In this document: piece after piece, positions 9,394 to 17,246 of the stretch
How positions within the stretch are numbered: position 1 is the first letter of the stretch
How the letters are laid out: the number at the start of each line of letters is the position of its first letter
Source: a virus
IMG/VR virus record: IMGVR_UViG_3300042549_010246
Coordinates: 20,706-84,705 of that record
Direction: 5' to 3' (one strand)
DNA length: 64,000 bases
Notes under the pieces: model-generated
Database searches by the model: none
Told to the model about the DNA's origin: nothing
What the model saw: only the letters and a program-made list of their open reading frames with translations
Made by a program: the position numbers and the translations under genes

Positions 9394-9545
9394 TGGACAA
9401 GAAATTAAAAGTAGTAATCGTAGCATCAATAGGTATTGCCGCAGTTTTGATTGGAGTGTCTTTACTCTTTATTCAAAGGGGTATTGACCGAAAAGCAATT
9501 ACAGAGGAAGACCGAAATGTTTTAAGACAAATTAGAATTTCGTAA
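9393..9545 (+). CDS. Single-pass membrane microprotein, 50 aa
   Basis: ATG at 9393 overlaps the stop of the preceding gene (TAATG). One hydrophobic helix (about 7-27) begins after a Lys-rich N-terminus and is followed by a charged tail ending in RQIRIS. The two-base gap to the following transglycosylase gene suggests co-translation. Size and layout match the other anchored microproteins of this window. Unknown function. Confidence 0.75.
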   Translation: MDKKLKVVIVASIGIAAVLIGVSLLFIQRGIDRKAITEEDRNVLRQIRIS

Positions 9546-9547
9546 TT

Positions 9548-10273
9548 ATGGAAATCAAAATACCCGCAATTCAAAAGGAGTGGAAAGTCCCATCCAATCA
9601 ACCACCTTGGAAAAACCAAGCAATATCTGTAATTAAGAAAATTAAAGCAAATTACAGTGTTCAAATGGCAAAAGCATCACAATATACAGGTGTTCCTGTG
9701 AATATTTTGGTAGCGTTTGCGGCTACGGAGAGTGGAGGTGCTTTGAATCAAACTTTAAATGGACCATCAAAAGGTATTATGCAAGTCAATCCGTCATCGG
9801 CTTGGCAGGCTTTATCTGACCAAATAAAAGTCGATACAATAGGTCGTTTTTATCCTTTGTATCAATTGGCACCAAATGCATTTGTTGTAAAGAAAGCGGT
9901 TGCTGCTAATTCTGTAGGAAAGGCTACTGATTATCTCACTTTGAAGCCTGTTTCTACGGCTGCGCCTTACCTTGGACAAAGAATGGTGGCAGATGCACAA
10001 TTCGCTATTTATATGGGGTCGTTATTGTTGGCTCAGTTAATTGCAGGAACTATTGCAAAAACAGGTCAGATTCGTCTTGACCATATTATTGTAAAGTATA
10101 ATGCGGGCACGGGTCGATTTAAACAGGTTGTAACAAATCGTGGTTTGGAAAGTGCGAGTGTGGATACCACCCAACTATACAGCAAATTAGGGATTCCTGT
10201 TTCTCAAGCGTACATTGTCAAGATGATGGGAATCAATGGATATTTAGATGTGCAAAAACAGGGATTGGCGTGA
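9548..10273 (+). CDS. Lytic transglycosylase (SLT/goose-lysozyme-like)
   Basis: 241 residues. The catalytic core is visible: hydrophobic helix leading to ATESGG with the putative catalytic Glu61, then GIMQVNP at 76-82, and a later IVKYNAGTGR stretch at about 173-183, the usual order in soluble lytic transglycosylases. The enzyme cleaves the peptidoglycan glycan backbone. No signal peptide or membrane helix is evident, and it lies among virion-type genes far from the lysis cassette at 59-63 kb, so I infer a virion-associated role in local cell-wall opening during entry. It is the last gene before an internal promoter. Confidence 0.9.
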   Translation: MEIKIPAIQKEWKVPSNQPPWKNQAISVIKKIKANYSVQMAKASQYTGVPVNILVAFAATESGGALNQTLNGPSKGIMQVNPSSAWQALSDQIKVDTIGRFYPLYQLAPNAFVVKKAVAANSVGKATDYLTLKPVSTAAPYLGQRMVADAQFAIYMGSLLLAQLIAGTIAKTGQIRLDHIIVKYNAGTGRFKQVVTNRGLESASVDTTQLYSKLGIPVSQAYIVKMMGINGYLDVQKQGLA

Positions 10274-10287
10274 TAACAATAACGGCA

Positions 10288-10317
10288 TTGAACTGTAGAA
10301 AAAAGTCACTATTTTTG
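10288..10317 (+). promoter_or_regulatory. Bacteroidota-type promoter (TTG-N19-TAnnTTTG)
   Basis: TTG at 10288-10290, a 19-base spacer, and TATTTTTG at 10310-10317. This is the arrangement known for Bacteroidota sigma-ABfr promoters (-33 and -7 elements). Transcription would start near 10324, about 20 bases before the next ATG at 10343, and would serve the unit that ends at the terminator near 14620. Confidence 0.75.
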
Positions 10318-10342
10318 TTTTAACAATTTAATTAATAACGCT

Positions 10343-10462
10343 ATGTCAAACACTAAATCAGGATTCGTACCAATGGCTATTGGAATTGCATTGTCTCTTG
10401 CCACAATTTATGTTATTGCATATTTTGCAGGTAAAGGATGGGAAAAGGCAACCGATAAATAA
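10343..10462 (+). CDS. Single-pass membrane microprotein, 39 aa
   Basis: ATG at 10343 follows an AT-rich leader downstream of a clear promoter. A short polar N-terminus precedes one helix of about 19 hydrophobic residues (9-27) and a charged tail ending in KATDK. First gene of its transcription unit, two bases before the next start, so likely well expressed. Unknown family; a structural membrane protein by context. Confidence 0.75.
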   Translation: MSNTKSGFVPMAIGIALSLATIYVIAYFAGKGWEKATDK

Positions 10463-10464
10463 TT

Positions 10465-10959
10465 GTGCAAGGAATCTTTAAACAAATATTGGATGCGACG
10501 GAAGGTCGTCACGCAAGTGGAGTTCTCTATGCAGGGGCTGTAGGAATTTTATTGTCTAATATTATACCAACCCCCGCTGAAGCATTATTCTACCATACTG
10601 AAAAGAAACTCAGAAATAAATGGGATAATGATGAAATAACTGCTGAAAAATATTGGCAAAAAACTGCAAGCGCATATTACTTGTATAAACCCGTTTGGTG
10701 GGGACTTGTAATCAGTGCAATGTATTTTACCAAGGGCGATGTGAAAAACAAAGCAAAAATTGGTTTAATAATTGTAACTGCAGGTGCGGTTGTGGGCATA
10801 ATTTACAAAAATTACACAAAAGACATTCGCGATATACGTCGAGAAGTATTGACTTCTATGGAGCCCAAGAAAAATGTTACAGGTCCTACAAAACCTGTAA
10901 AGGTGGGTCAATATAGGTCAGTTCTCAGAAAAGGCAACGTATTGAAGTTTGTCGCTTAA
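10465..10959 (+). CDS. Three-pass membrane protein, 164 aa
   Basis: Begins with GTG at 10465, two bases after the previous stop; no better ATG is near. Hydrophobic segments lie at about 19-36, 74-89 and 98-114, with a basic C-terminal tail containing KKNVTGPTKPVK. No recognised family. It is the only protein of this part with three membrane helices and could be a central membrane component of the virion or of its assembly. Confidence 0.82.
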   Translation: MQGIFKQILDATEGRHASGVLYAGAVGILLSNIIPTPAEALFYHTEKKLRNKWDNDEITAEKYWQKTASAYYLYKPVWWGLVISAMYFTKGDVKNKAKIGLIIVTAGAVVGIIYKNYTKDIRDIRREVLTSMEPKKNVTGPTKPVKVGQYRSVLRKGNVLKFVA

Positions 10960-10969
10960 TAAATAAAAA

Positions 10970-11329
10970 ATGGAAAATTCAACAGCAACACCTGCAGCAG
11001 CAGCACCCGCAACACCCGCAGCACCTGCGGCACCCGCAGCACCCGCGGCACCATCAGCACCCGCTATGGCACACGGTGGTAGCGTTGCAGACGCAGCACC
11101 ACAAATGATAGAGGGTGGTGATGTATCATCAATAGAAAATAATTGGGGCACTTGGATAGCCATCGGTTTAGTCTCTCTTACGCTTGTTGCATTAATTTTA
11201 CAGATTGCTGTACATCGCAAAAATTTGAAAAAAGTCGATGCAGACGATGAAGCATTGCTTAAAGATGTCAGAGAACTGAAAATGAATGTGAAGAAACAAA
11301 TGGGCGAAAAGTATGAAACCTTGGCTTGA
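10970..11329 (+). CDS. Ala/Pro-rich membrane protein, 119 aa
   Basis: Residues 7-31 are an Ala-Pro repeat (APAAPAAP-like), followed by MAHGGS at 33-38 and IEGGD at 47-51, both similar to the xAxGG tags of the 4052-7336 protein. One membrane helix spans about 60-80, and a charged, probably coiled tail follows (DVRELKMNVKKQ). The extended N-terminus would reach away from the membrane. The stop lies 17 bases inside the next gene. Virion role inferred from context. Confidence 0.85.
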   Translation: MENSTATPAAAAPATPAAPAAPAAPAAPSAPAMAHGGSVADAAPQMIEGGDVSSIENNWGTWIAIGLVSLTLVALILQIAVHRKNLKKVDADDEALLKDVRELKMNVKKQMGEKYETLA

Positions 11330-11960
11330 CGAAGTTACATATGGCAACCCAAATGATGAACTACTTCCTTATTTAGAAAAAGGGGAATTCGATTTCGTTT
11401 ACGAATCCCTAAAAAAATATCCCTTTCCCAAAAACACTTCGGAGACGACGAGGGATGAAATGAGAGAACTGATTTCAATTCAGAACGCTCCCGAACAAAA
11501 AAACGAAGAAATTATGTCGAGGTATCTAAACTACGACGAACACTTCGGAGATGTGATAAAAACCTATTGTAAGGAAAAAATAGGTGTAGATATGGATGAG
11601 GTTATTGACTCAATAACAAAAGATGGGTACTATGTTCTTGTTAAATTAAAATTTTTCTATCAGCGACCACGCCCCTATCAGTTGGCACAATATTTAAGGG
11701 CGCGGCTTTTTCCATATAAGGCCCCTTCTGCACTGACTCCCGCATATCCTTCGGGACATTCATTTGAGTCATATGCGTTAGCGGAATTTATTGGAAGTAA
11801 ATATCCTGAACACTATCAGTTTTTAACTGATTTAGCACACGACATATCAATTAGTCGATTATTTCTTGGATTGCATTTTGCCTCGGATTTGGATTTTGGC
11901 AGATTTGCGGCTAAAAAATATGTCGGCTCAAAACAATTTGCAAGTAAATATGGAATATGA
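11313..11960 (+). CDS. PAP2-family phosphatase
   Basis: All three motifs of the PAP2/haloperoxidase-like superfamily are present: K111-x6-R118-P119, PSGH at 146-149 and S181-R182-x5-H188-x3-D192. The enzymes remove phosphate from lipid phosphates or small phosphoesters. Unlike membrane PAP2 lipid phosphatases, this 215-residue protein has no obvious transmembrane helices, so it is closer to soluble acid-phosphatase types. It overlaps both the upstream membrane protein and the downstream resolvase gene. Substrate unknown: undecaprenyl or other lipid phosphates, or nucleotides, are possible. Confidence 0.88.
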   Translation: MKPWLDEVTYGNPNDELLPYLEKGEFDFVYESLKKYPFPKNTSETTRDEMRELISIQNAPEQKNEEIMSRYLNYDEHFGDVIKTYCKEKIGVDMDEVIDSITKDGYYVLVKLKFFYQRPRPYQLAQYLRARLFPYKAPSALTPAYPSGHSFESYALAEFIGSKYPEHYQFLTDLAHDISISRLFLGLHFASDLDFGRFAAKKYVGSKQFASKYGI

Positions 11961-12363
11961 ATTTCTTGTAACTCCTATTGGAAAGCCACGAATGACGCAA
12001 AGGGATAAATGGTTGAATCCTCCGCGTAAACCTGTCTTGAATTATAGACTTGCAAAAAATGGTTTGCAATTTTATGCTTGTGAACAAAAATTTACTTTGC
12101 CCGAAATTATTAATGTTATTTTTGTTTTACCTGTTTCACTAACTTGGAGCAAAAAGAAAAAAACATCAATGATTGGGCACCCACATCGTCAAAAACCTGA
12201 TTTAGACAACATCCTCAAATTTTTGATGGATGGTTTGATGCCCAACGGTGGTGATGAAGTTGTACATACCATAAACGCCCGTAAAATTTGGGGTGAAGAA
12301 GGTAAAATATTAATTGAAACAAACAATGACCCGACAACGCAAAATCGAAACGAAACCAATTGA
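11950..12363 (+). CDS. RusA-like Holliday-junction resolvase
   Basis: I choose ATG at 11950 because the protein then starts directly with the family's N-terminal strand; in-frame codons upstream lie inside the phosphatase gene. 137 residues. GKPRMTQRDKW (residues about 10-20) and the acidic metal site H-x-QKPDLDNILKFLMDGL (about 77-94) match RusA endonucleases, with two Asp of the DxDN motif and a later Asp in the following helix. The enzyme would resolve branched replication or recombination intermediates before packaging, which suits its place just upstream of the packaging ATPase. Confidence 0.88.
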   Translation: MEYEFLVTPIGKPRMTQRDKWLNPPRKPVLNYRLAKNGLQFYACEQKFTLPEIINVIFVLPVSLTWSKKKKTSMIGHPHRQKPDLDNILKFLMDGLMPNGGDEVVHTINARKIWGEEGKILIETNNDPTTQNRNETN

Positions 12364-12760
12364 ACAACTATTTTCAGCATTAAGTGAAACGCTGAATGAA
12401 ATTGGTTATATGAGAACAATTCACCTTCTGAGGAAGGGGCAAGAAAATGTATGGAATTCTGATTTAAAACTTGCAACGGATGCTGTTTGCAAGGTGTTTA
12501 ATATATCTCCCGACGTAGTATTTGGCAAATCAAGAAAATATCCCCGAAAATATGCTTTTGCAATTTGGGTTTATTTATCATACACTAAATTAAATTATAC
12601 TTTGCCTGACTTAGTGAATTATACACACAAGTCGTTATCCACTATTAGCAAGGCGAAAGGCACAATCGACAATCGAAGAAACACAACGGCATTTGAAAAA
12701 AAGATTAATGACAAACTTGATGAATGCATCACAATCATAAATGAAATTAAACCCGAATAA
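12326..12760 (+). CDS. DnaA domain-IV-like DNA-binding protein
   Basis: ATG at 12326 gives 144 residues; an upstream TTG (12314) is also in frame. Residues about 60-125 match the C-terminal DNA-binding domain of DnaA: VFNISPDVVFGKSRK, a helix with YLSYTKLNYTL, and a helix-turn-helix ending in HKSLSTISKAKG, which mirrors the DHSTVIHA signature. The ATPase domains are absent. It may bind DnaA-box-like sites in the viral or host origin. Its start overlaps rusA and its stop overlaps the next gene. Confidence 0.8.
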   Translation: MTRQRKIETKPIEQLFSALSETLNEIGYMRTIHLLRKGQENVWNSDLKLATDAVCKVFNISPDVVFGKSRKYPRKYAFAIWVYLSYTKLNYTLPDLVNYTHKSLSTISKAKGTIDNRRNTTAFEKKINDKLDECITIINEIKPE

Positions 12761-13737
12761 TGATGGAAAATACAGAAAATGTGAATTCAGAAATCTTTGA
12801 AGATTTCTCCCCGCTTACGCAAGACAATGTAATTCAACGTGATTACACAAAACCAAACGTAGACTATTCCCAAGTCAATGCAAGCCCTATTGAAGAGCCC
12901 ATATTTACCGCACCTTCTTTTGAGGATATGGATAAACATTGGAACTCAAAAGGAGTTGAAGAGGCGCAAATCATAGATGAAAAGGCAAGTGCAAATCCAT
13001 ATACTGAAAACCTTGATAAAAAAGACCAACGGAAAGCGTCAGCGGCTTTAGTCGAGGCTTTATTGGATGGGTATTCTCAGTTAAATAAATTTGGTAACAA
13101 ACTTGTTCAATTCAATCCCGAAAAAATTCAAGCGATGATGCGCTCAGGGGAAATAGACCCTGATTTGACCATCCCTATTAATGGTAGGAATATTGGAGTG
13201 CTCGACTATGTAAACGCATACAATGAGGAAACGTCAACGGTTATTTCTGTGGATGATGACTTCAAAGACAAGGTTCGTCCTTTGTTAATTGAAGAATTTA
13301 TGGAGCGGAATATCGGTATGACCCGCCTACAACTTATTGGATATTATTTTGGTACAGATTTGTTGACTAAGGGAACATTAATTTATTCATTAAGAAAGCA
13401 AAATCAAGCAGTATTGGATTCATTGGTGGAAATAAGTAATAATTCACGTCCTGCGCCAACACCACAAGCAAGTCGTGTAGAGAAGACTGAACCTAATACT
13501 GAAGAGAAGCCTGTTAGGGAGCCACAACGCGAATTTGTAGAACCCGAGGAAGAATACGCTGTGATTGAGGATTTCGAACCAATCATTGAAGTGAAAAATG
13601 CAAATGACGACGTGAAGCGTTCAAGAAAACCAACAGCAGGACCAAGGTTCGGTGACAGTGCGATTTTAGAACAAATGGAACAAATTGCCAATGGTGAAAC
13701 CTCGTCCAAGCGTAGAGGAAGACCAAGGAAAAAATAA
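12760..13737 (+). CDS. Hypothetical acidic protein with basic AT-hook-like tail, 325 aa
   Basis: The N-terminal 90 residues are polar and probably disordered. A helical domain (about 90-230) follows, then an acidic linker, and the end is a GETSSKRRGRPRKK tail whose GRPRK core resembles an AT-hook. Two ATG codons in a row (12760, 12763) follow the previous stop. The gene lies ten bases before the packaging ATPase, so a role as its DNA-binding partner or a vertex component is plausible but unproven. No known family recognised. Confidence 0.83.
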   Translation: MMENTENVNSEIFEDFSPLTQDNVIQRDYTKPNVDYSQVNASPIEEPIFTAPSFEDMDKHWNSKGVEEAQIIDEKASANPYTENLDKKDQRKASAALVEALLDGYSQLNKFGNKLVQFNPEKIQAMMRSGEIDPDLTIPINGRNIGVLDYVNAYNEETSTVISVDDDFKDKVRPLLIEEFMERNIGMTRLQLIGYYFGTDLLTKGTLIYSLRKQNQAVLDSLVEISNNSRPAPTPQASRVEKTEPNTEEKPVREPQREFVEPEEEYAVIEDFEPIIEVKNANDDVKRSRKPTAGPRFGDSAILEQMEQIANGETSSKRRGRPRKK

Positions 13738-13746
13738 TTTAAAAAT

Positions 13747-14568
13747 ATGAGAGAACCATTATTGGGCGTAGCCGTCGGAAAGAAAGGGGTAGGGAAAACC
13801 TTTACAACCAATAGGGTGATTAAACAATATGTGATGGGTAATCCCGCTTCGGGAATTATGCCAAGAAAAGTTTTGATTTTAGATGCAAACGATGAATATA
13901 CTGAGTATAAGGCAATTGCATTAAAGGATTTGATGTTGTTTAGTGTACACCCTTTGGTTGAAGCAAGAAGAATTAGACCGATTCACCCCGACGGTAAAAA
14001 AATGACCTTGGATGATTTGGCTGCTACGTTGAATTATATTTTGGAGGTATTTTCAGGGGGCCTATTATTGATTGAAGACATTAATCGATTTACTTCTGAT
14101 TTTATGCCACAAGATTTAATGGGAGCGATTGCGACGAATCGACATCGTGACTTGGACATCATTTTACACTATCAAGGTATAGGTCGTATTGGAACGAAGG
14201 TATGGCAAAATATCAATTGGCTAAGGATGCATAAAATTACGGAGTCCGCAATCAGGCACGCCAAAAAGTTTGAAGATAAATATGAGATAATCCGTATATG
14301 CGAATTGATGGTAAACATTCAGTATTTTTTGGGTAACGAAAGGACTTTTCAGTACATCGATTGTGAGAATATGTGTTTTCAAGGTAAGGTGGATGAAAAA
14401 CTATTTGCAGATGCTTGTAAGCAATATTTGGAGGAAAATTATCGTAGAATTATTTCACCACTTTTACAGATTCGTGGTGTGGGTGATAAAAAGAAATTTA
14501 CTGCAGATACCGCAATGAAGTCTGAGATGGAAAGATTGCGTAAAATGTATTTAAAAAGGCAAGTGTAA
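13747..14568 (+). CDS. FtsK/HerA-superfamily (A32-like) genome-packaging ATPase
   Basis: 273 residues. Walker A is GKKGVGKT at 11-18; a HerA-like strand with LDANDEYTEY follows at 45-54; Walker B is GLLLIED at 105-111; and a sensor-type segment, ATNRHRDLDIILHYQG, lies at 129-144. The size and motif order fit the compact packaging ATPases of membrane-containing, tailless viruses rather than the two-domain large terminases of tailed phages (no nuclease domain). A Zot-like inovirus ATPase is a distant alternative that fits poorly with this genome size. Last gene of its unit; a terminator follows 35 bases after the stop. Confidence 0.82.
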   Translation: MREPLLGVAVGKKGVGKTFTTNRVIKQYVMGNPASGIMPRKVLILDANDEYTEYKAIALKDLMLFSVHPLVEARRIRPIHPDGKKMTLDDLAATLNYILEVFSGGLLLIEDINRFTSDFMPQDLMGAIATNRHRDLDIILHYQGIGRIGTKVWQNINWLRMHKITESAIRHAKKFEDKYEIIRICELMVNIQYFLGNERTFQYIDCENMCFQGKVDEKLFADACKQYLEENYRRIISPLLQIRGVGDKKKFTADTAMKSEMERLRKMYLKRQV

Positions 14569-14600
14569 GTTACATTAAGTGTACTATACAAATAATCGAT

Positions 14601-14628
14601 AAGCCCCCTTGTAAACAGGGGGTTTTTC
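14601..14628 (+). terminator. Rho-independent terminator after the packaging ATPase
   Basis: CCCCC at 14604-14608 pairs with GGGGG at 14618-14622 (one further T-A pair inside), followed by TTTTT at 14623-14627. It closes the 10.3-14.6 kb unit and separates it from the capsid unit. Confidence 0.85.
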
Positions 14629-14706
14629 ATTTTATATACTTGTATTTTACCATACAAATATTATTTGCTAAAATAATCAATCGATAATAGTACATTTTAT
14701 CAAAGG

Positions 14707-14714
14707 TATTTTTG
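14707..14714 (+). promoter_or_regulatory. TAnnTTTG promoter element of the capsid unit
   Basis: TATTTTTG lies between the terminator above and the 37-residue gene at 14755. Transcription would start near 14721, giving a leader of about 34 bases. No good TTG is seen 19-21 bases upstream, so the -33 element is weak or absent. The 186-base interval 14569-14754 otherwise holds only the terminator and AT-rich DNA. Confidence 0.6.
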
Positions 14715-14754
14715 AAACAATAAGCAGTCTGAACGGCTTATAAAACAAAAACTT

Positions 14755-14868
14755 ATGAACGTAGAATCTTTAAAAAAAATCGGAGGACAAGTCCTTTTAA
14801 TTGTAGTCGGTGTTATTGTTGCTAATGAAATTCAAAAGCAAATTGACAAACGTCGCGCAGCAATGTAA
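14755..14868 (+). CDS. Single-pass membrane microprotein, 37 aa
   Basis: ATG at 14755, TAA at 14866-14868. A short polar N-terminus is followed by a helix of about 13-16 hydrophobic residues (12-25) and a Lys/Arg-rich tail (DKRRAAM). It is co-transcribed with the candidate capsid gene 38 bases downstream and lies behind the same promoter, so it may be an abundant membrane protein of the particle. Confidence 0.7.
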   Translation: MNVESLKKIGGQVLLIVVGVIVANEIQKQIDKRRAAM

Positions 14869-14906
14869 ACTCACAAAAAAACAAAAACCTTAAAAAAACA
14901 AAAACT

Positions 14907-15608
14907 ATGAATAATGTCCGTAAATACCTTGCTGACGCACAAAATCGTGCTCACGAGGGCTTCTTGAATGCCGATGGCTTCTTTGATGACGATTTGAACT
15001 TCACCGCAGGTGATGATTTTATGAATGCAAATGGCAACGACGCTATGCCTGCTGCCGCTCCAACCTCACAACCTTACATCATTCAAATTTCTAACACAGG
15101 TTCTGCTGTTGCGAATTTCAGTGTATTGGGTTCTTACGAGCAGTTGGGTGATACTGCAGCATTTACTTCGGGTAACTTTATATCAGGAGACGTGACTATT
15201 TCGTCTGCTATTCCAAACGTAACCTATCAGCAAATGTTGTATCAGTTTATGAACAACCCTTTCAGCACAGGTTTGACTTACATTCAGTCTTCTTCAAACA
15301 CACAGTTGTTGGAAACAATCAGTGTGCAAACTAAAGACGCGAATGGTAACGTGGCCCAAAAGCCTTTGGTGCCTACTATTGACCCATATCAGTTTCAGAC
15401 TACCGTCCTTGCTCTCCGTTTCGGATACAGAATTGACGGTTACACTAAATTGATTTTGAATTCAATTTTGGCTTCAACCACCGTGAAGTTGTATCTGTAC
15501 CCTGCAGACAACATCAACTTGGCTCGTGGATTGTCAGGACGCGCTGTATCAAAAGATTTCAGCAGCCCAGGCATTGTACGTGCTCAAACCGTGAAAATCC
15601 AAGGTTAA
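14907..15608 (+). CDS. Candidate major capsid protein (beta-rich, 233 aa)
   Basis: The N-terminal 50 residues are flexible and hold two similar motifs, FLNADG (19-24) and FMNANG (38-43). The rest alternates in the manner of a jelly roll (IIQISNTGS near 58, PYQFQTTVLALRFGY near 160, TTVKLYLYP near 195). The gene has its own promoter, an exceptionally strong terminator, and more C-ending codons than its neighbours, all pointing to high expression. The C-terminal peptide KDFSSPGIVRA is almost repeated at the start of the membrane protein at 17247. Together with the adjacent packaging ATPase this makes it the best capsid candidate. It is shorter than double-jelly-roll proteins, so a single jelly roll is more likely. 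A minor virion protein remains possible. Confidence 0.62.
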   Translation: MNNVRKYLADAQNRAHEGFLNADGFFDDDLNFTAGDDFMNANGNDAMPAAAPTSQPYIIQISNTGSAVANFSVLGSYEQLGDTAAFTSGNFISGDVTISSAIPNVTYQQMLYQFMNNPFSTGLTYIQSSSNTQLLETISVQTKDANGNVAQKPLVPTIDPYQFQTTVLALRFGYRIDGYTKLILNSILASTTVKLYLYPADNINLARGLSGRAVSKDFSSPGIVRAQTVKIQG

Positions 15609-15630
15609 TCCCTTTTTTACGATTTATAGA

Positions 15631-15669
15631 AAAGGGGCGATGGCACACAGCCTCGCCCCTTTTTTTTTA
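15631..15669 (+). terminator. Very strong Rho-independent terminator after the candidate capsid gene
   Basis: Ten base pairs between 15631-15640 (AAAGGGGCGA) and 15653-15662, an inner GGC/GCC stem, and a run of nine to ten T from 15660. It is the strongest hairpin in the window and isolates the capsid message from the membrane-protein operon downstream. Confidence 0.92.
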
Positions 15670-15690
15670 ATAGGCTAAAATCAAATAATT

Positions 15691-15861
15691 ATGGCATATA
15701 AAGTCAAATTGGGTAACAAGGATTACTTCTCAGAAGAATTTTCTTCAGAGACGGAAGCAAAAAAAGCAAAGTATTTCGCCATTGTAGGTGCAAAAACTTT
15801 TCGCAGTGCATCGAAATCGATGGACACAAAAATTGTAAAAGTTGTAAAAAAGAAAAAATAA
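15691..15861 (+). CDS. Small basic protein, 56 aa
   Basis: ATG at 15691, TAA at 15859-15861 overlapping the next ATG. Soluble; the C-terminal third is Lys-rich (KVVKKKK at the end). It looks like a small beta-alpha-beta unit with an aromatic YFSEEF segment. No promoter is visible between it and the capsid terminator, so it may depend on read-through. Unknown function; nucleic-acid binding is possible from the charge. Confidence 0.72.
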   Translation: MAYKVKLGNKDYFSEEFSSETEAKKAKYFAIVGAKTFRSASKSMDTKIVKVVKKKK

Positions 15862-16244
15862 TGACAATCTACGAGTATATCGCAAGAAACAATCCGATGG
15901 GTGCTAAAAGAGTAATTGAATCTTTTGGCTATGTGGTAACACAACCTAAAAAAATGGGCGATAACCTTCGTATGTTGGTTGCGCAAGAAGGAGAGCCCGC
16001 TTTAAAAGCAGTCGTTGATTTACATCCTGATAAAGACTTAATTTTAGAAGTTTTCGGGAATAGTCAAAGTGTTAAAGCAACGGGTGAAAATTTCTTTGGA
16101 GCCGATGGTCTACTTCAAAGCGCAGTTTTAAATAACAACCAACAGCAAAATGACAGCAACAATAAAATGGTGCTTCAAACAAACACATTAATTGTGGCCT
16201 TATCACTCCTTGTAGTTGCAGGGTTAATATTAAAGAATCGATGA
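15861..16244 (+). CDS. Tail-anchored membrane protein with FFGADG motif, 127 aa
   Basis: A soluble N-terminal domain (1-75) is followed by NFFGADG at 77-83, a Gln/Asn-rich linker and a C-terminal membrane helix (about 106-124). The FFGADG element matches the motif found in the candidate capsid protein and several other membrane proteins here. Overlaps both neighbours by one to four bases. Likely virion membrane component. Confidence 0.85.
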   Translation: MTIYEYIARNNPMGAKRVIESFGYVVTQPKKMGDNLRMLVAQEGEPALKAVVDLHPDKDLILEVFGNSQSVKATGENFFGADGLLQSAVLNNNQQQNDSNNKMVLQTNTLIVALSLLVVAGLILKNR

Positions 16245-16843
16245 AAAATTTGAAACCTAACGAAATTTACGCTGTATCAGCGATGACAATTGACAACAAT
16301 ACTGAAGGGGTAAAAACCCTGATTACAAAGTATGGTGTCATTTTGCCAAACAATGCAAGTCGAAGTGATATTGACAAAGCATTTGCAGCCCTTTTAAGAA
16401 AGAGTAAATCTTTCCGCAACGATTTTGCTGTATTGGCGGCAAATGAAAGTCAGAAGAGCGAAAACTTCTCAAATTTTATGGAATTTTTAGGTATGTCAGG
16501 AAGAGGTATTGGAACAGCAAGTGCTCCTTTAAAAACTCCCGACCCAATTCCTGTAAAAACAAGTTTACCGAACACAACTGCAAAAAAACCAAGTGCATTT
16601 GCGGAAGCATTTGATGCTGACACAATTAGAAACGTCATCAATACGGGATTAAATATTTGGGCTACCCGCTCAGGTACTACAGCCTCAACTACAAATGATT
16701 TACAATCAGGTAGGGAATCTTTGAATTTACAACCCCAAAGTCAACAAACACGTGGTATTGGAACGACGGGAATCGTTTTGATTTCAATTGGTGCACTTGC
16801 AGCGGTAGGTGTTTTGATTTATTACCTATCTAAAAACAAATGA
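16241..16843 (+). CDS. Tail-anchored membrane protein, 200 aa
   Basis: Soluble helical N-terminal half, a Ser/Thr/Gln-rich disordered linker (about 135-172), and one C-terminal membrane helix (about 176-195). AFDADT near 127 is a weak variant of the local FxNADG motif. The start overlaps the previous stop by four bases. The same architecture as its upstream neighbour, without clear sequence similarity. Virion role inferred. Confidence 0.85.
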   Translation: MKNLKPNEIYAVSAMTIDNNTEGVKTLITKYGVILPNNASRSDIDKAFAALLRKSKSFRNDFAVLAANESQKSENFSNFMEFLGMSGRGIGTASAPLKTPDPIPVKTSLPNTTAKKPSAFAEAFDADTIRNVINTGLNIWATRSGTTASTTNDLQSGRESLNLQPQSQQTRGIGTTGIVLISIGALAAVGVLIYYLSKNK

Positions 16844-16844
16844 T

Positions 16845-17018
16845 ATGGAAAATAAAGATTATACCAAAGTCGTTGGATACTCTCAAATAGGTGGTGCCAT
16901 AGGTATCATTTATGCATTTTCAACAAAATCAGGATTCTTCAAAGGGGTCGGCTATTATTTAGTTGGGTCTTTTGTTGCAGGACTGATTGCATCAGGTGTG
17001 ACCGCAGTAAAGAAATAA
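16845..17018 (+). CDS. Two-segment membrane microprotein, 57 aa
   Basis: ATG at 16845, one base after the previous stop; TAA overlaps the next ATG at 17018. Glycine-rich hydrophobic stretches at about 14-25 and 36-51 suggest a helical hairpin. Residue pattern GGAIGIIY and GSFVAGLIASG resembles the next protein in the operon, so the two may be related. Unknown function. Confidence 0.75.
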   Translation: MENKDYTKVVGYSQIGGAIGIIYAFSTKSGFFKGVGYYLVGSFVAGLIASGVTAVKK

Positions 17019-17242
17019 TGGCAAACGAATTTCAAGACGCTTTAGACAATGTTAAAGAACTGAGTGGACAATCTACTCACGATACCTTTTTGAAGCAAAG
17101 CAAGCGCATTATGAAGGGCAGTGCTACAGGTCTTGTTGTTGGTTTGATGTATGGATGGTACACGAAAAAAAATATTTATGTAACTGCAATACTTGGAGTA
17201 ATTGCAGGAGGCGCGGTTAATTACTTTATTTTCTCAGAATAA
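17018..17242 (+). CDS. Small two-segment membrane protein, 74 aa
   Basis: Polar N-terminus (1-30), then two hydrophobic glycine-rich segments (about 35-47 and 53-71) with a YTKKN turn. Begins within the stop of the preceding gene. Similar in layout to the 57-residue protein before it. Likely membrane structural protein. Confidence 0.8.
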   Translation: MANEFQDALDNVKELSGQSTHDTFLKQSKRIMKGSATGLVVGLMYGWYTKKNIYVTAILGVIAGGAVNYFIFSE

Positions 17243-17246
17243 AATT

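Noticed and set aside
13747-14568. A Zot/inovirus-type assembly ATPase
   Set aside because: The P-loop family is the same, but the protein lacks a membrane anchor, and the genome is far larger than that of filamentous phages. A packaging ATPase fits better.
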